64,000 nt of DNA from DATKFM01 sp963851215 (GTDB taxonomy: Bacteria > Pseudomonadota > Alphaproteobacteria > Dongiales > Dongiaceae): positions 248,001 through 312,000 of the forward strand of contig CAWKOG010000021.1 of assembly GCA_963851215.1 (NCBI GenBank), given 5' to 3'. The position numbers were made by a program, and so were the translations under genes. Shown piece after piece: positions 25,767 to 35,939 of the stretch. The number at the start of each line of letters is the position of its first letter. Position 1 is the stretch's first letter. The notes under the pieces are model-generated. The model did no database searches and had not been told where the DNA came from. It saw only the letters and a list, made by a program, of their open reading frames with translations.

Positions 25767-26756
25767 TCAAGCCGGCTCGTCGCCGGCATAGTGGCAGGCC
25801 ACCAGATGGCCCTTGCCGAAAGAGGTCAGAATCGGCTCTTCCGCCACACAGCGCGCCGTCGCGAGGGGGCAACGCGTGCGGAAGCGGCAGCCGGAGGGTG
25901 GGTTGACCGGCGACGGCAGATCGCCTGTCAGCAACAGCTTCGCACGCTGCCGCTCCAGCCGCGGATCGGGGATCGGCACGGCTGATATCAGCGCCTTGGT
26001 ATAGGGATGGAGCTGCCGCGCATAGAGATCGTCGCGGTCGGCGATTTCCATGATCTTGCCGAGATAGAGCACCATCACGCGGTTGCTGATATGGCGCACG
26101 ACACTCAGATTATGCGAGATGAACAGCAGGGACAGGCCGAACTCCCGCTGCAGCCGCATCAACAGATTGATGATTTGCGCCTGGATCGAGACATCCAGCG
26201 CCGACACAGGTTCGTCACAGACGACCATCTTCGGCCGCAAGATCATGGCGCGGGCGATGCCGACCCGTTGACATTGGCCGCCGGAGAGTTCGTGGGCGTA
26301 GCGCCCGGCCCAGGCGCGCGGCAAACCCACCTGCTCCATCATTTCATGGACCCGGCGGCGCCGTTCCTCGCCGGAAAGACGGGGTTCGAATGTGATCAGT
26401 GGACGTCCGATCGCCTGGCCCACCGTCATGCGCGGATCGAGGGACGCGATCGGATCCTGGAAGATCACCTGCATGTTCCGGCGCTCGCGCCGCAGCGCCT
26501 CGCCCCGGAGATTGGCCATGTCCTGGCCCAGCCAGACGACAGTGCCTTCTGTCGGCGCCAGGAGCCGCAGCACAGCGCGGCCAAGCGTTGATTTGCCGCA
26601 GCCGGATTCGCCGACGATGCCAAGCGTCTCACCCTGGAGCAGCTCGAAGCTGACGCCGTCGATAGCCTTGATGGTCGCGGCCTTGCCGAACAGCTTCTTG
26701 CCGGCGCCGAAATGGACCCGCAGGTCCTTGACCGAGAGCAGCGGTTCCGCGTTCAC
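25767..26756 (-). CDS. ABC importer ATPase, DppF/OppF type
   Basis: A 329-aa ATPase: Walker A GESGCGKST, Q-loop IFQDPIASLDPRMTV, signature LSGGQCQRVGIARAM, Walker B VVCDEPVSALD, and the C-terminal oligopeptide extension (PPSGCRFRTRCPLATARC, then HLVACH). The GTG at 26754-26756 overlaps the preceding DppD-type stop as GTGA; the frame extends 36 codons upstream but that part is not ATPase-like. It belongs to the leftward operon binding protein-B-C-D-F-S9 peptidase and is the only ABC subunit there without a frame change. Confidence 0.9.
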   Translation of the reverse strand: MNAEPLLSVKDLRVHFGAGKKLFGKAATIKAIDGVSFELLQGETLGIVGESGCGKSTLGRAVLRLLAPTEGTVVWLGQDMANLRGEALRRERRNMQVIFQDPIASLDPRMTVGQAIGRPLITFEPRLSGEERRRRVHEMMEQVGLPRAWAGRYAHELSGGQCQRVGIARAMILRPKMVVCDEPVSALDVSIQAQIINLLMRLQREFGLSLLFISHNLSVVRHISNRVMVLYLGKIMEIADRDDLYARQLHPYTKALISAVPIPDPRLERQRAKLLLTGDLPSPVNPPSGCRFRTRCPLATARCVAEEPILTSFGKGHLVACHYAGDEPA

Positions 26757-27742
26757 AGCGATACCTCGTGGCAAGCGAGCCGCCGCGGTCCTGACCGCGC
26801 CAGCGGCGGTACTTCGGATCCGCAGTAGTCTTGCCTCAGTTCGCAACGCGCCTCGAACGGGCAACCACGTACCAGCAACGACAAAGTCGGCGGCTGGCCG
26901 GGAATCGTCGGCAGTTCGCCGTGGGTCTTCTCGTCAAGCCGCGGCATGGAACGCAGCAGGCCCTTCGTATAGGGGTGCTTGGGATCGTAGAACACGTCGT
27001 CGATCGGACCGTCCTCCATGATGCGTCCGCCATAGAGCACGATCACGCGATCGCAGAGGTCGGCCACGACGCCGAGATCATGGGTGACCAGAACCACCGA
27101 TGTGCCGGATTGCCGTGCGAGATCGCGGATGAGCACCAGGATCTGCGCCTGCACTGTCACATCCAGCGCCGTCGTCGGCTCATCGGCCAGCAACAACGCC
27201 GGCCTGCAGAGCAGCGACATCGCGATCATCGCCCGCTGGCGCATGCCGCCGGAGAATTCGTGCGGATACATGCCCATGCGCCGCTCGGCCTCGGGGATGC
27301 GGACCTGCTCCAGCATCGCCGTCGCCTGGCGCACGGCCTCCGCGCCACTAACGCCGCGATGCTTGACCAGCACCTCGGTCAACTGCTTGCCGACGCGCAT
27401 AACGGGATTGAGCGAGGTCATCGGGATCCTGAAAGATCATGGTCATGCCTGCTGCCGCGGATGCTGGTCCAGTTTGTCGCACGGCAAATTGAGAATCTCT
27501 TCGCCTCGCAGCTTCACGCTGCCGAAAGCACGGCCATTCGCTGCCAACAGTCCCATCATCGTCAGCAGGATCTGCGTCTTTGCCGGAACCGGACTCTCCG
27601 ACAATCCCCAAAATTTCACCGGGCCCAGATCCGAAACTGATATCGGTCAAGGCTTGGACGAATTGCGGTAGTGCCGGAAGCGCAGTGTCAGCCCCTGCAC
27701 CTCCAGCAGCGGCGTTGCGGCTGGATGCGGCCGTCGCTTCAG
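26753..27742 (-). pseudogene. ABC importer ATPase, DppD/OppD type, broken into several frames
   Basis: The second half, from MTSLNPVMRVG, is intact: signature FSGGMRQRAMIAMSL, Walker B LLADEPTTALD, switch VTHDLGV and end RRLACHEVSL. The first half is spread over three frames: LLEVQGLTLRFR, then DISFGSGPGEILGIVGESGS ending in Walker A GSGK, then LLAANGRAFGSVKLRGEEIL, and TMIFQD before the intact part. Frame changes lie near 27665, 27590, 27450 and 27425. The start overlaps the end of the permease gene; the first codon may be CTG as written, perhaps a misread ATG. All motifs survive, which argues for sequence errors. Confidence 0.75.
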
Positions 27743-28635
27743 CGGGTCTTTGGGGTCGAAAGCATCGCGCAATCCGTCGGCAATGTAGTTGAGGGCGAAA
27801 AGAGTGAGAGCGAGAAAGGCGGCCGGGGAATAACAGAGGCCACCATTCGATTCCATGGCGGCCGCGCCGTCTTCAATCAGCACGCCCCAACTGGTGTTCG
27901 GCTCCTGCACTCCGAGGCCAAGGAAGGACAGCGAGAGATTCACCGAGGATGACGTCCGAGACTGTCATGCTGGCATAGAAATCACGCGGTGCCGCCGTAT
28001 TCGGCACGATATGGCGGAAGATAATCGCCGTCGTGCTCATGCCGCCCGCCTTGGCCGCCTCGATGAACTCCTTGCGCTTGAGACTCAAAGTTTCGCCGCG
28101 CACAATCACCGCGATGGTCAGCCAATAGACGGCGCCAATAGCGATCAGTAGCGAGAGCAGACTGCGGCCGAACAGGAAGGTCAGCAGATGACGAGAGAAG
28201 ATGAACGGTAAGGCATAAAATACATCGACGAAACGCATCATCAAGGCTATCGACCAGTCCCCCGACATAGCCGGCGATGGCGCCATAGATCACCCCGATG
28301 CCCAGCGCAACCAGCGTTGCGGCGCCAGCCCCAAGTCAATGACACCCGGCCGCCCGTCAGGGTGCGTGCCAGAAGATCGCGCCCGAAATCGTCCGTGCCG
28401 AACCAATGGCCGCTTCGATAGCTCGGTGGCTGGGAAACCGCGTCGAAGTCCGAAGCCTCCGGATCGAGTCCAAGAATCGGCAGGGACCCAGGAAGCAGGC
28501 GATAAACAGAAAAGCAATGATGGCAAAGCCCGACATTGCCGCCGGGTTCCGGACATAGTCGGCCCAGGGCTTCGCGCGTTTGGCTGCGTCCTTTCTCGAG
28601 TCGCGGCGCAGCGGCGGCCACGCCGTCTCAGTCAT
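27739..28635 (-). pseudogene. ABC importer permease, DppC/OppC type, broken into several frames
   Basis: Pieces in order are MTETAWPPLRRDSRKDAAKR with a first membrane helix (AAMSGFAIIAFLFIACFLGP), GHWFGTDDFGRDLLARTLTG, VIYGAIAGYVGGLVDS, MMRFVDVFYALPFIF, the EAA-type loop FIEAAKAGGMSTTAIIFRHI, MTVSDVILGES and SFLGLGVQEPNTSWGVLIED. At the end, one A fewer in the triple A near 27752 gives FDPKTR and a stop overlapping the next gene. At least five one-base shifts are needed over 900 bp. Its ATG overlaps the DppB-type stop by eight bases, an arrangement typical of a working operon. Confidence 0.75.
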
Positions 28636-29557
28636 AGCGCACCTTCGGGTCGAGCAGCGCGTAGCAGAGATCGACGATCAGATTGGCGATAATGATCAGG
28701 AAGCCGTAGAAGATCACCACGCCGAGCACCAGCGTGTAGTCGCTGTTCGGGCGGCCTCGACGAAGTAGCTGCCGATGCCGGGAATACTGAAAGATCTTCT
28801 CGATGACAATGGAGCCGGTGACAATGCCGGCGGTCGCGGGTCCGAGATAGGCGACGACGGGGACCATGCCCGCCGATCAAGCGCATGGTGTGTCACGGTG
28901 CGCCAACCGCCGATACCCTTGGCACGCGCTGTTCTCACATGGTTGGTGCGCAAGGATTCGATCATGCTGCCCCGCGCCAAACTGGCGATATAGGCGATGT
29001 TCGGCAATGCCAGCGCGATGATCGGCATGATCTTCGCGCCGATGCTGCCGTCCCAACCGGCGACCGGCAATGCCTTGAACAATCGATGCACCGAAGAAGC
29101 AACTGCATGCAGCGGACCGATCGACAAATGTCGGCACCGCAACGCCTGTCATGCCAACCGCCATGACGCCGTAGTCGATCATACTGTGCTGTCGCAGCGC
29201 CGCCACGGTGCCGAGTGTAACGCCGACAACGGTGGCGATGGCCATCGCCCACATGCCAACCTCGAGAGAAATCGGGAAGCCCTGCCAGATCAGCTCCGAC
29301 ACCGTGTAGTCGCGATACTTATACGACGGTCCGAAATCGAAATGCAGCACGCCCCAGAGATAGCGGAGAAATTGCATCCAAAGCGGATCGTCCAAATGAT
29401 AGGCCGCTTCGAGATTCGCCTTCACAATTTCCGTCACCTTGCGGTTGCCGTCGAACGGGCCACCCGGCGCGATGCGCATGATGAAGAAGGTAATGGCGAT
29501 CAGCGCGAACATGGTCGGTATCGCACCGACCAGGCGGCGGATCGTGTAGCGGAGCAT
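28628..29557 (-). pseudogene. ABC importer permease, DppB/OppB type, broken into several frames
   Basis: The first 165 residues are in one frame: MLRYTIRRLVGAIPTMFALI, a periplasmic loop with YHLDDPLWMQFLRYLWGVLH and helix TVVGVTLGTVAALRQHSMID. After VAVPTFV the frame changes near 29070-29100, then again near 28880 and 28775. The remaining pieces include IMPIIALALPNIAYIASLAR, SMIESLRTNHVRTARAKGI, VAYLGPATAGIVTGSIVIEK, and the normal family end LLDPKVRYD. No conserved segment is missing. It forms the transmembrane pore with the DppC-type subunit. Confidence 0.78.
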
Positions 29558-29582
29558 GATTGGAAATGCGCTCGATCGGTCC

Positions 29583-29617
29583 GACAGCGGCGCCGGAGCA
29601 TTTCCGGCGCCGCTGTC
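29583..29617 (-). other. intercistronic stem-loop behind a binding-protein gene
   Basis: A perfect 15-bp stem (GACAGCGGCGCCGGA at 29583-29597 and its complement at 29603-29617) has a five-base loop GCATT. It starts seven bases after the binding-protein stop and 25 bases before the DppB-type start. No T-run follows in the transcript. It probably shields the binding-protein mRNA end. Confidence 0.8.
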
Positions 29618-29624
29618 TGCCTGG

Positions 29625-31237
29625 TTACTGCTCGATGCTCATGAATCGTGATGGGTGGGATTCCACAACATTGTCGACCCAGCCCTTCACATAGGGCTTC
29701 ACCAGATGGCGCGACGTGGCGCTGGCGATCGGCGCCGTGAGATAGTCATTCAGCAGAATGGTCTCGGCCTGGGCCAGGATCTTCAATCGCTCTGCCGGAT
29801 CGGCCACGGTCGCGGCCTTGTTCATCAGATTCTCGTACTCGTCGTTCTTCCAATTGTAGCCGGCTTCCGAACTCGGCTTCATGTAGACGAGGTAGGTTTC
29901 GGGTCCCGGAAAATCGCCGACCAGATTGTCGTTAAAGACGTCCCAATGTTCCGGCATAGAAACGTGTCCAGCCAGGCTTGGAACTCCTGGTTCTGCAGGT
30001 CGGTCTGCGCGCCCAGCACCTGCTTCCACATAATCGCCAGAGCCGATGCCTCGCGCTTCTCCGTTTCATCGGTGGTGGACAGGAGGCCGAGCTTTAAGCG
30101 GATTGTCCGGGCCGAAACCTGCCTCGGCCAGCAAGGCGCGCGCCTTCTCCTCGCGTTCTTCCTTGGACATGCCGGCCTCGGCGATCTTCGGACCGTCATA
30201 GGTGGGATCCACCGCCGGAACGTAGGAATAGTTCGGCCTTGTAGCCGGCCTTCAGCACCTTGTCCTGCAGCGCCTCGCGGTCGATCGCCATGGACAGCGC
30301 CTGGCGCACGCGAACATCGTCGAATGGCGGCTTGGTGATATTGAAGCTGATATACATCGTCTCGGTGCTGATCACTTCGCGCACTTCGCCGCCGAGTCGC
30401 CGCTTTCAGCGATTCCCGCTGATCGGAAGGGATTTCGTTTGTGGTGTCGATTTCACCGGCCTGATAGCGTTTCAGCTCCGTGTTGACGTCTTCGGTCACG
30501 ACATAGCGTACCTGATCGATCTTCACGTTGGCTGCGTCCCAGTAGTTCGGGTTCTTTACCAGAAGCACATGGGATTGCGGCACGTTCTCCTTCAGCACAT
30601 AGGCGCCATTGCCGACCTGATTGCCGGCCTCGACGAACTTCTCGCCGAATTTATCGAACGATGGTTTGTGCAGTGGCGTCGTCTGAAACGAGTTCAGCAC
30701 AAAAAAGGCCTGCGGCGCCGGGTTGTCGAGCGAGATGACCACCGTCTTGTCGTCCGGCGCCTTGAGCCCGACCTGCGTGGGATCGGTGATCGTTCCCTCG
30801 CCATAGCCCTTGGCATTGGTGATCTGAATGACGTTGAAGAAGTAGTAGCCCTTCTCGGAGGCGGTCTTGGGATCAAGTGTGCGGATGATCCCATTGATGA
30901 AATCCTGAGCCACCAGCGGTTCGCCATTCGACCATCTCAGGTTCGGCCGCAGATGGAAGGTAATGGTCTTGCCGTCGTCGCTGATGTCCCAGCTCTCGGC
31001 AGCACCGGGAATGACTTTGCCGTCGGCCGCGGTCGCGACCAGGCCTTCATAAAGGTCGTCCTGGATCCAGGCTTCACGCGCACCGAAATTGACATGAGGA
31101 TCGAGCGTGTGGGGCGAAGCACCAAAGCCACGATTTAGAATTGTTTCAGCCTGAGCCGGCATTGGCATGACGCCGCCAATGCAAGTCGCCACGGTCAGAA
31201 CGGCAGCAACGGCAAGAAGTCGACTTCTGATCGACAT
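29625..31237 (-). pseudogene. periplasmic peptide-type substrate-binding protein (family 5), with frame changes in its second half
   Basis: The start is clear: ATG at 31235-31237 after GGGAGG, then a signal peptide (SIRSRLLAVAAVLTVATCIG, ending MPAQA) and the family-5 pattern ILNRGFGASPHTLDPHVNFG, ITFHLRPNLRWSNGEPLVAQ and NGAYVLKENVPQSHVLLVKN. The frame changes near 30395, again near 30225 and 30095, and near 29955. The missing pieces are visible in other frames (FNITKPPFDDVRVRQALSMA; then DFPGPETYLVYMKPSS to the stop). At about 537 aa it matches OppA/DppA-type binders, so peptides are the likely ligand; the S9 peptidase at the end of the operon agrees. Confidence 0.8.
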
Positions 31238-31456
31238 TGTAACCCTCCCGGTTCGTTTCTTCCTGAATTGGGCGCAGAAACCGCCCGTCCAGGTATGCAT
31301 TCCCTGGCCGGCCGCCCAACATTGCAACCATTGCGCGCCGCTCCCAGGGGAATTGTCAAGGAATGGCGCATTGCGGCCTAGCGTCAAAGATAGTAACGCC
31401 AAAGCCGAAAGAAGCCTCAATCGGATATGCAACCGTGAGCGCTCTCGTGTTGGCGT

Positions 31457-32641
31457 TCACCGATCGTTCGTATCGACCCACTGGCCGGTTTCCGCGGAGC
31501 GAACGACGGCATGGAGGACATGCTCGATTCGCAGCGCGTCCGGAATTGTCGGAGATAGGCGTTTCGGCGTCCGGCTATTCCCTGCAGCAGATGGGCGATC
31601 TCGATGATCTTGAGATCGTTGAACCCGATGCCGTGGCCGCGCGCTGGCGAGTAAACGGCCATAGCTCGGGTGTTCAGGCCCAATAAGAATGTTGCGAAAA
31701 CCGTTTGTTGCGCCATCGACTCCATCCCTGGTGAAGAGCTGCAGTTCATTCATCCGCTCATGATCGAACAGGATGCTGCCTTTGCGGCCAAAGACCTCGA
31801 AACCCAGATGGGCCTTGCGGCCCCAATGGGAGCGGCTGGTGACGAAACTGCCCATGACGCCGCTGGCGAACTGCAGCAGCGCGTGGGCGGTGTCTTCATT
31901 CTCGACTGGATGCGCCGGCCGGCTGCGGTCCAGCTTGACGTCACCGGTGCGCTTCTCCGCCGCCTCGCCGCTGCCGGGAACCGGACGATGGGTTATGACT
32001 GTCTTTTGATCGGCAACCACGCGGGCGATCGGCCCCATGAGCAGCCGCGCCACGCTGACCAGATGCGACGCCAGATCGCCCAGCGCGCCGAATCCCGCGG
32101 TATCCCTGCGGCAGCGCCAGGAGAATGGCGTATCCGCATCCGCCATATAGTCCTCGTCGCAGACGCCGCGCCAGTAAATCGGATCGCCGATCACGCCCTG
32201 GGCAATGAGATCCCGCGCATAGGCCACGGCCGGCGAACGCATGTAGTTGTAGCCGACAAGGGTCTTGACCGGCGACTCCGCGGCGGCGGCTGCCATCGCT
32301 TCGGCGGCTGCGGCGGTCGCCGCCAGCGGCTTCTCGCAGTAGACATGCTTGCCGGCCTTGATCGCGGCTATTGCGATATCAGCATGCAGCGCATTCGGCA
32401 CCGTGATCGAGACAAGCTCGACCGCGGGATCGGCGACGACGTCCTTCCAGTCGGCGGTAGCCCGATTGAAGCCAAAGCGCTTTGCCGCCGCGTCCGCCGC
32501 TGCCTTGTTGATGTCGGCGACGGCAACGAGGCGTGGCGTCAGCGCTGTCTCGAATATCGGTGCGACCGCTAGGAACGACTGGGCATGGGCGGCGCCCATG
32601 AATCCCGTGCCGATGACGCCGACGCCGATCGATGAAGCCAT
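31457..32641 (-). CDS. Gfo/Idh/MocA-family NAD(P)-dependent oxidoreductase
   Basis: About 394 aa. The N-terminal Rossmann domain begins IGVGVIGTGFMGAAHAQSFL and contains the family's EKPLA (HVYCEKPLAATAAAAEAM); the C-terminal domain has GDIASHL-like GDLASHLVSVARLLMGPIAR. Family enzymes oxidise cyclitols, sugars or their amino derivatives. Between about 31555 and 31665 the frame is displaced and then restored: the correct text there, SPARGHGIGFNDLKIIEIAH, lies in the other frame. It follows the CUT2 sugar-transporter ATPase in the same direction after 33 bp and is probably the last gene of that operon. It is one of three paralogues within 7.5 kb. Confidence 0.82.
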   Translation of the reverse strand: MASSIGVGVIGTGFMGAAHAQSFLAVAPIFETALTPRLVAVADINKAAADAAAKRFGFNRATADWKDVVADPAVELVSITVPNALHADIAIAAIKAGKHVYCEKPLAATAAAAEAMAAAAAESPVKTLVGYNYMRSPAVAYARDLIAQGVIGDPIYWRGVCDEDYMADADTPFSWRCRRDTAGFGALGDLASHLVSVARLLMGPIARVVADQKTVITHRPVPGSGEAAEKRTGDVKLDRSRPAHPVENEDTAHALLQFASGVMGSFVTSRSHWGRKAHLGFEVFGRKGSILFDHERMNELQLFTRDGVDGATNGFRNILIGPEHPSYGRLLASARPRHRVQRSQDHRDRPSAAGNSRTPKRLSPTIPDALRIEHVLHAVVRSAETGQWVDTNDR

Positions 32642-32674
32642 GGTGATACTCCGGTACTGAATGCCTGTGCAGGC

Positions 32675-33484
32675 CTATGCCGGCGGCCGGTTGCCGGCGG
32701 CGCGCGCCTCTGTCAGGCGCTTCTCCAGTTCAGTCAGCTCCTGACCACCCGCCATCATGGCGGTGACCTGTTCGCGCGAAATCTCGTCCTTGCGGAAATA
32801 GCCCATGGAACGCCCGCGATTTAGCAGCAGGAACTTGTCGCCGACAGGATAGGCGTGATTGATGTTATGTGTGATGAAGATGACGCCGAGCCCGCGCGCC
32901 CGAGCCTGTTCCACATACAGCAGCACCATCGAGGCCTGCTTGACGCCGAGCGCCGAGGTCGGTTCGTCCAGGATCAGCACGCGCGCGCCGAAATAGACCG
33001 CCCGGGCTATGGCAACGCATTGACGTTCGCCGCCTGAGAGCGTACCGACCGCCTGTCCAGGATCGCGCACGGCAATGCCGATCTTGCCCATTTCCTCCCG
33101 CGCCACCGCGTCGGCTTTCAGGTGATCGAACAGCCGCAACGGACCCATCCGCTTAACCGGTTCGCGGCCCATGAAGAAGTTGCGGGAAATGGACATCAGC
33201 GGCACCATCGCCAGGTCCTGATAGACCGTGGCGATTCCCCGATCCAGCGCGTCCCGCGGCGACGAGAACTGCACAGGCTGACCCTCCACCAGCATCTCGC
33301 CCTCATCGGGCGTATAGACGCCGGACAGGATCTTTATCAGCGTCGATTTGCCCGCGCCGTTGTCCCCCAGCAGGCAGCAGACCTCGCCGGGAAATACCTG
33401 CAGGGAGATGTCCCGCAGGGCCAGCACCGACCCGAAATGCTTGCTGACGCCCCGCAGTTCGACGATGGGTTGCAATCCGTTCAT
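32675..33484 (-). CDS. CUT2-type sugar ABC importer ATPase (FrcA/IatA-like, single domain)
   Basis: A 269-aa single ATPase module: VELRGVSKHFGSVLALRDIS, Walker A GDNGAGKST, signature LSGGERQCVAIARAV, Walker B VLILDEPTSALG and switch FITHNINHA. Most CUT2 importers use a fused double ATPase; the single form occurs in the fructose (Frc) and inositol-type systems of alphaproteobacteria. Its ATG overlaps the permease stop as ATGA. With the permease and binding protein upstream it completes one importer. The adjacent Gfo/Idh/MocA and IolE-like genes favour a cyclitol or inosamine substrate. Confidence 0.9.
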   Translation of the reverse strand: MNGLQPIVELRGVSKHFGSVLALRDISLQVFPGEVCCLLGDNGAGKSTLIKILSGVYTPDEGEMLVEGQPVQFSSPRDALDRGIATVYQDLAMVPLMSISRNFFMGREPVKRMGPLRLFDHLKADAVAREEMGKIGIAVRDPGQAVGTLSGGERQCVAIARAVYFGARVLILDEPTSALGVKQASMVLLYVEQARARGLGVIFITHNINHAYPVGDKFLLLNRGRSMGYFRKDEISREQVTAMMAGGQELTELEKRLTEARAAGNRPPA

Positions 33485-34585
33485 TTGGATTCCGTCGCCT
33501 TGCGCCGCACATAATTGTTGAACAGCACGGCCACCAGCAGCATCACGCCCATGAAGGCCTTGAACCAGTCGGTATCGATGCCCGTGTAGAAGATGCCGAT
33601 CTGCGCAATGCCGAAGATCAGCGCCCCGAACATCGAACCGACCACGGAGCCATAACCGCCGCTGAGCAAGGTGCCGCCGATCACGGCAGCGATGATCGCC
33701 TCGAACTCCTTCTGCAGGCCACGGGCGGTATCGGCGGAGCCGACGCTCAAGACTTGGATTGTTGCAAACAGGGTCGCGGAGAGCGCCGTCAGCACAAATA
33801 GCCAGATTTTCACCCGCGTCACCGGAACGCCGACATTTCGGGCTGCATTGGCGTCGCCGCCGGAGGCGAAGATCCAATTACCGAACCTCGTGCGCAGGAG
33901 CAGCCAAGTCCCAGCCGCAGTCAGCAGCACCCACCAGAGGATCGAGACGGGGATGCCCTGAATTTCCGGCAGGCCGTCAGGCCGCTTGCCGATCAGGCCG
34001 ATCTCGGCCGCCCAGACGAAGAAACCGCTGCCGATCTGGCCGGCGAAAATCGGCGCCAACCAATCATTTTGGGTCAGTTCCTTCATGCCCGGAATTTGGG
34101 TGCGGCCGGTGATCAGGCGGGTGAATCCAAGTGTCAGGCCACGCAGGATGAACAAGGTCGCCAGCGTGACGATGAACGACGGCAAACCGGTGCGCACCAC
34201 CAGGAGGCCGTTGAGATAGCCAACTCCGGCCGCGACAACGAACGCCAGAATCACGCAGAACCAGACCGGCCAACCCAACACCGTCGACGGTATGGCGATG
34301 ATCACGCCGGCAAAGGCGATCATCGAGCCCAACGACAGATCGAACTCCCCGGCAATCATCAGCAGCGAGACCGCTACCGCGAGAATGCCGAACTGGGCCG
34401 AGACCTCAAGGAACGTGACAATGCCCTTTGGGACTGAACAGGCCGGTGCCGCCGGCGGTGGCCGTGAAAAAGGCAATGATCAGGATGGTGCCCGCGACGG
34501 CGCCGAGTTCCGGGCGCCTTAGAAGGCGCGTCAGCCATGACGCCTGATGCAGCCGGTCGTCCCGCGTTGACGTGGCTTCAGACAT
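33481..34585 (-). CDS. CUT2-type sugar ABC importer permease (RbsC/FrcC-like), one frame change
   Basis: It begins MSEATSTRDDRLHQASWLTR and a first membrane helix (LGAVAGTILIIAFFTATAGG), then the frame changes in the AAAGGG run near 34430. The main frame continues PKGIVTFLEVSAQFGILAVA with the typical RbsC text GEFDLSLGSMIAFAGVIIAI, GLPSFIVTLATLFILRGLTL, the EAA-like NAARNVGVPVTRVKIWLFVL and AAVIGGTLLSGGYGSVVGSM. About 368 aa and ten helices. The single shift in a homopolymer-like run looks like an error. It overlaps the ATPase start by four bases. Confidence 0.85.
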
Positions 34586-34634
34586 GATGCCGCGCAATGC
34601 CCCCGATATCGGATTTAGTCGGTGATTGTGGAGC

Positions 34635-34667
34635 GGCGGCCCGGCCATAGCATGCGACCGGGCCGCC
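34635..34667 (-). other. intercistronic stem-loop behind a binding-protein gene
   Basis: A ten-bp perfect stem (GGCGGCCCGG at 34635-34644 and CCGGGCCGCC at 34658-34667) with a 13-base loop lies ten bases after the stop of the sugar-binding protein and 50 bases before the permease start. No T-run follows. Confidence 0.75.
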
Positions 34668-34676
34668 AACGACAGC

Positions 34677-35612
34677 CTAGCGCACGCCCTGCTTAGCGAG
34701 ATCGACGATCGTCGCCGCATCGGCCTTGGTGACGAAGCCCGGACCCGTCGGATAATCCTCGATTGGCGCCAGCTTGTAGCGCTTCATCAGGTCGAACATC
34801 ATGACCGGCACATAGCCCATGAGATATTGCTGGGCGTCGATGCCCCACTCCATCTTGCCGGCGTCGACGGCCTGCAGGATGGTCGGCGACAGATCGAAAG
34901 TGCCTGTCTTCACCTTGCCGGCCAGGCCGGCTTCTTCCACCGCCGCCAGCGCCGGATCGGCGCCTGCGGAACCGACCGTCAGGATGAAATCGGTATCGGG
35001 GTTGGCGTTAAGATGCGCGAGGATGCGGGCCTTCATTTCCGTCGGATCCATCACGCCCTGCAGCACCGGCACTTCGGCGCCAAGCCCGTCCTGGAATCCG
35101 CGACAGCGATCGTCCAGGCTGATATTACCGACTTCGTGGTTGGCACAGACCGCGTGCTTGACGCCAATGGCCGCGGAGCGCTTACCGGCAGCGACGCCGG
35201 CGTCATATTCGTTCTGCCCCATATAGAGCAATGCGCCGAGAGAGCGCGACAGCTCTGAACCGCCGGAGTCGATGACGATAACGGGGATACCCGAAGCGAC
35301 GGCGTTCTTCACCGGACCGCTGAGTGCATCTGTATCGGGAATGGAGACCACCAGACCGTCAGGCTTCGAGGCGATGGCTGCTTCCAGCAGGTGCACCATG
35401 GCCGGCATATCGAAAGTCTCTGGGGCCAGATACTCGGTGGTCACACCGAGCTGTTTGCCGGCATCGTCCACGCCCTTTTTCACCACCGACCAGTATTGAT
35501 CGGCGGCCTGGCCGTGAGTGACGAAGACGACTCGCGCAGATTCGGCCATCGCGGCCGTCGTGCCGAGGGCAAGTACCGCAGCGGCAGTCAGTCCAGTTAT
35601 CAGGCGACGCAT
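34677..35612 (-). CDS. periplasmic sugar-binding protein (RbsB/MocB-like)
   Basis: A 311-aa secreted protein: signal peptide ending AAMA at residue 22, then the RbsB-type fold with RVVFVTHGQAADQYWSVVKK, IASKPDGLVVSIPDTDAL, GIPVIVIDSGG and AVDAGKMEWGIDAQQYLMGY. The start is supported by GGAGGTAG eight bases before ATG. It delivers the ligand to the CUT2 permease. In the rhizopine loci of rhizobia the periplasmic binding protein MocB belongs to this fold, and here the gene lies back to back with a MocC/IolE-like gene. The ligand is inferred to be an inositol or inosamine derivative. Confidence 0.88.
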   Translation of the reverse strand: MRRLITGLTAAAVLALGTTAAMAESARVVFVTHGQAADQYWSVVKKGVDDAGKQLGVTTEYLAPETFDMPAMVHLLEAAIASKPDGLVVSIPDTDALSGPVKNAVASGIPVIVIDSGGSELSRSLGALLYMGQNEYDAGVAAGKRSAAIGVKHAVCANHEVGNISLDDRCRGFQDGLGAEVPVLQGVMDPTEMKARILAHLNANPDTDFILTVGSAGADPALAAVEEAGLAGKVKTGTFDLSPTILQAVDAGKMEWGIDAQQYLMGYVPVMMFDLMKRYKLAPIEDYPTGPGFVTKADAATIVDLAKQGVR

Positions 35613-35939
35613 GTTCTACCTCCTCTGTCTTGATTGTTCTTGGCGATGTTCTCGTTCTTGATTGACGGCGGCCGGGCCTCCGGCTGTCGGAGTTGCGGCC
35701 GCCGGGCTTCGTTGTCCGGAAGGTGGTAAATCATAGAATGAGCCCATGGAGCGGGCAATGGCGGTGGATCATCGGGCGGTTCGATGTATACTCGGCGCCA
35801 GCCTATTTTCGTGCTTCGGCTTCAATCGGACAGGCTGGATCCGGAAACCCAACATCCACATAGGATTGGCCGAATGTTTCGGGCGATACTGCCCGGAACG
35901 GGCCGATTCCTATCCGTGACCAATCGCAATGAGGAGAGC
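35613..35939. promoter_or_regulatory. divergent promoter region of the sugar-importer and IolE-like genes
   Basis: This 327-bp gap separates the two divergent transcription units of the moc-like locus. TCTTGATTG occurs twice in direct orientation (35628-35636 and 35656-35664). A GC-rich inverted repeat (CGGCGGCC and GGCCGCCG) lies just beyond at about 35666-35702. I found no reading frame here that looks coding. No regulator gene is adjacent, so which protein binds here is unknown. Confidence 0.4.
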
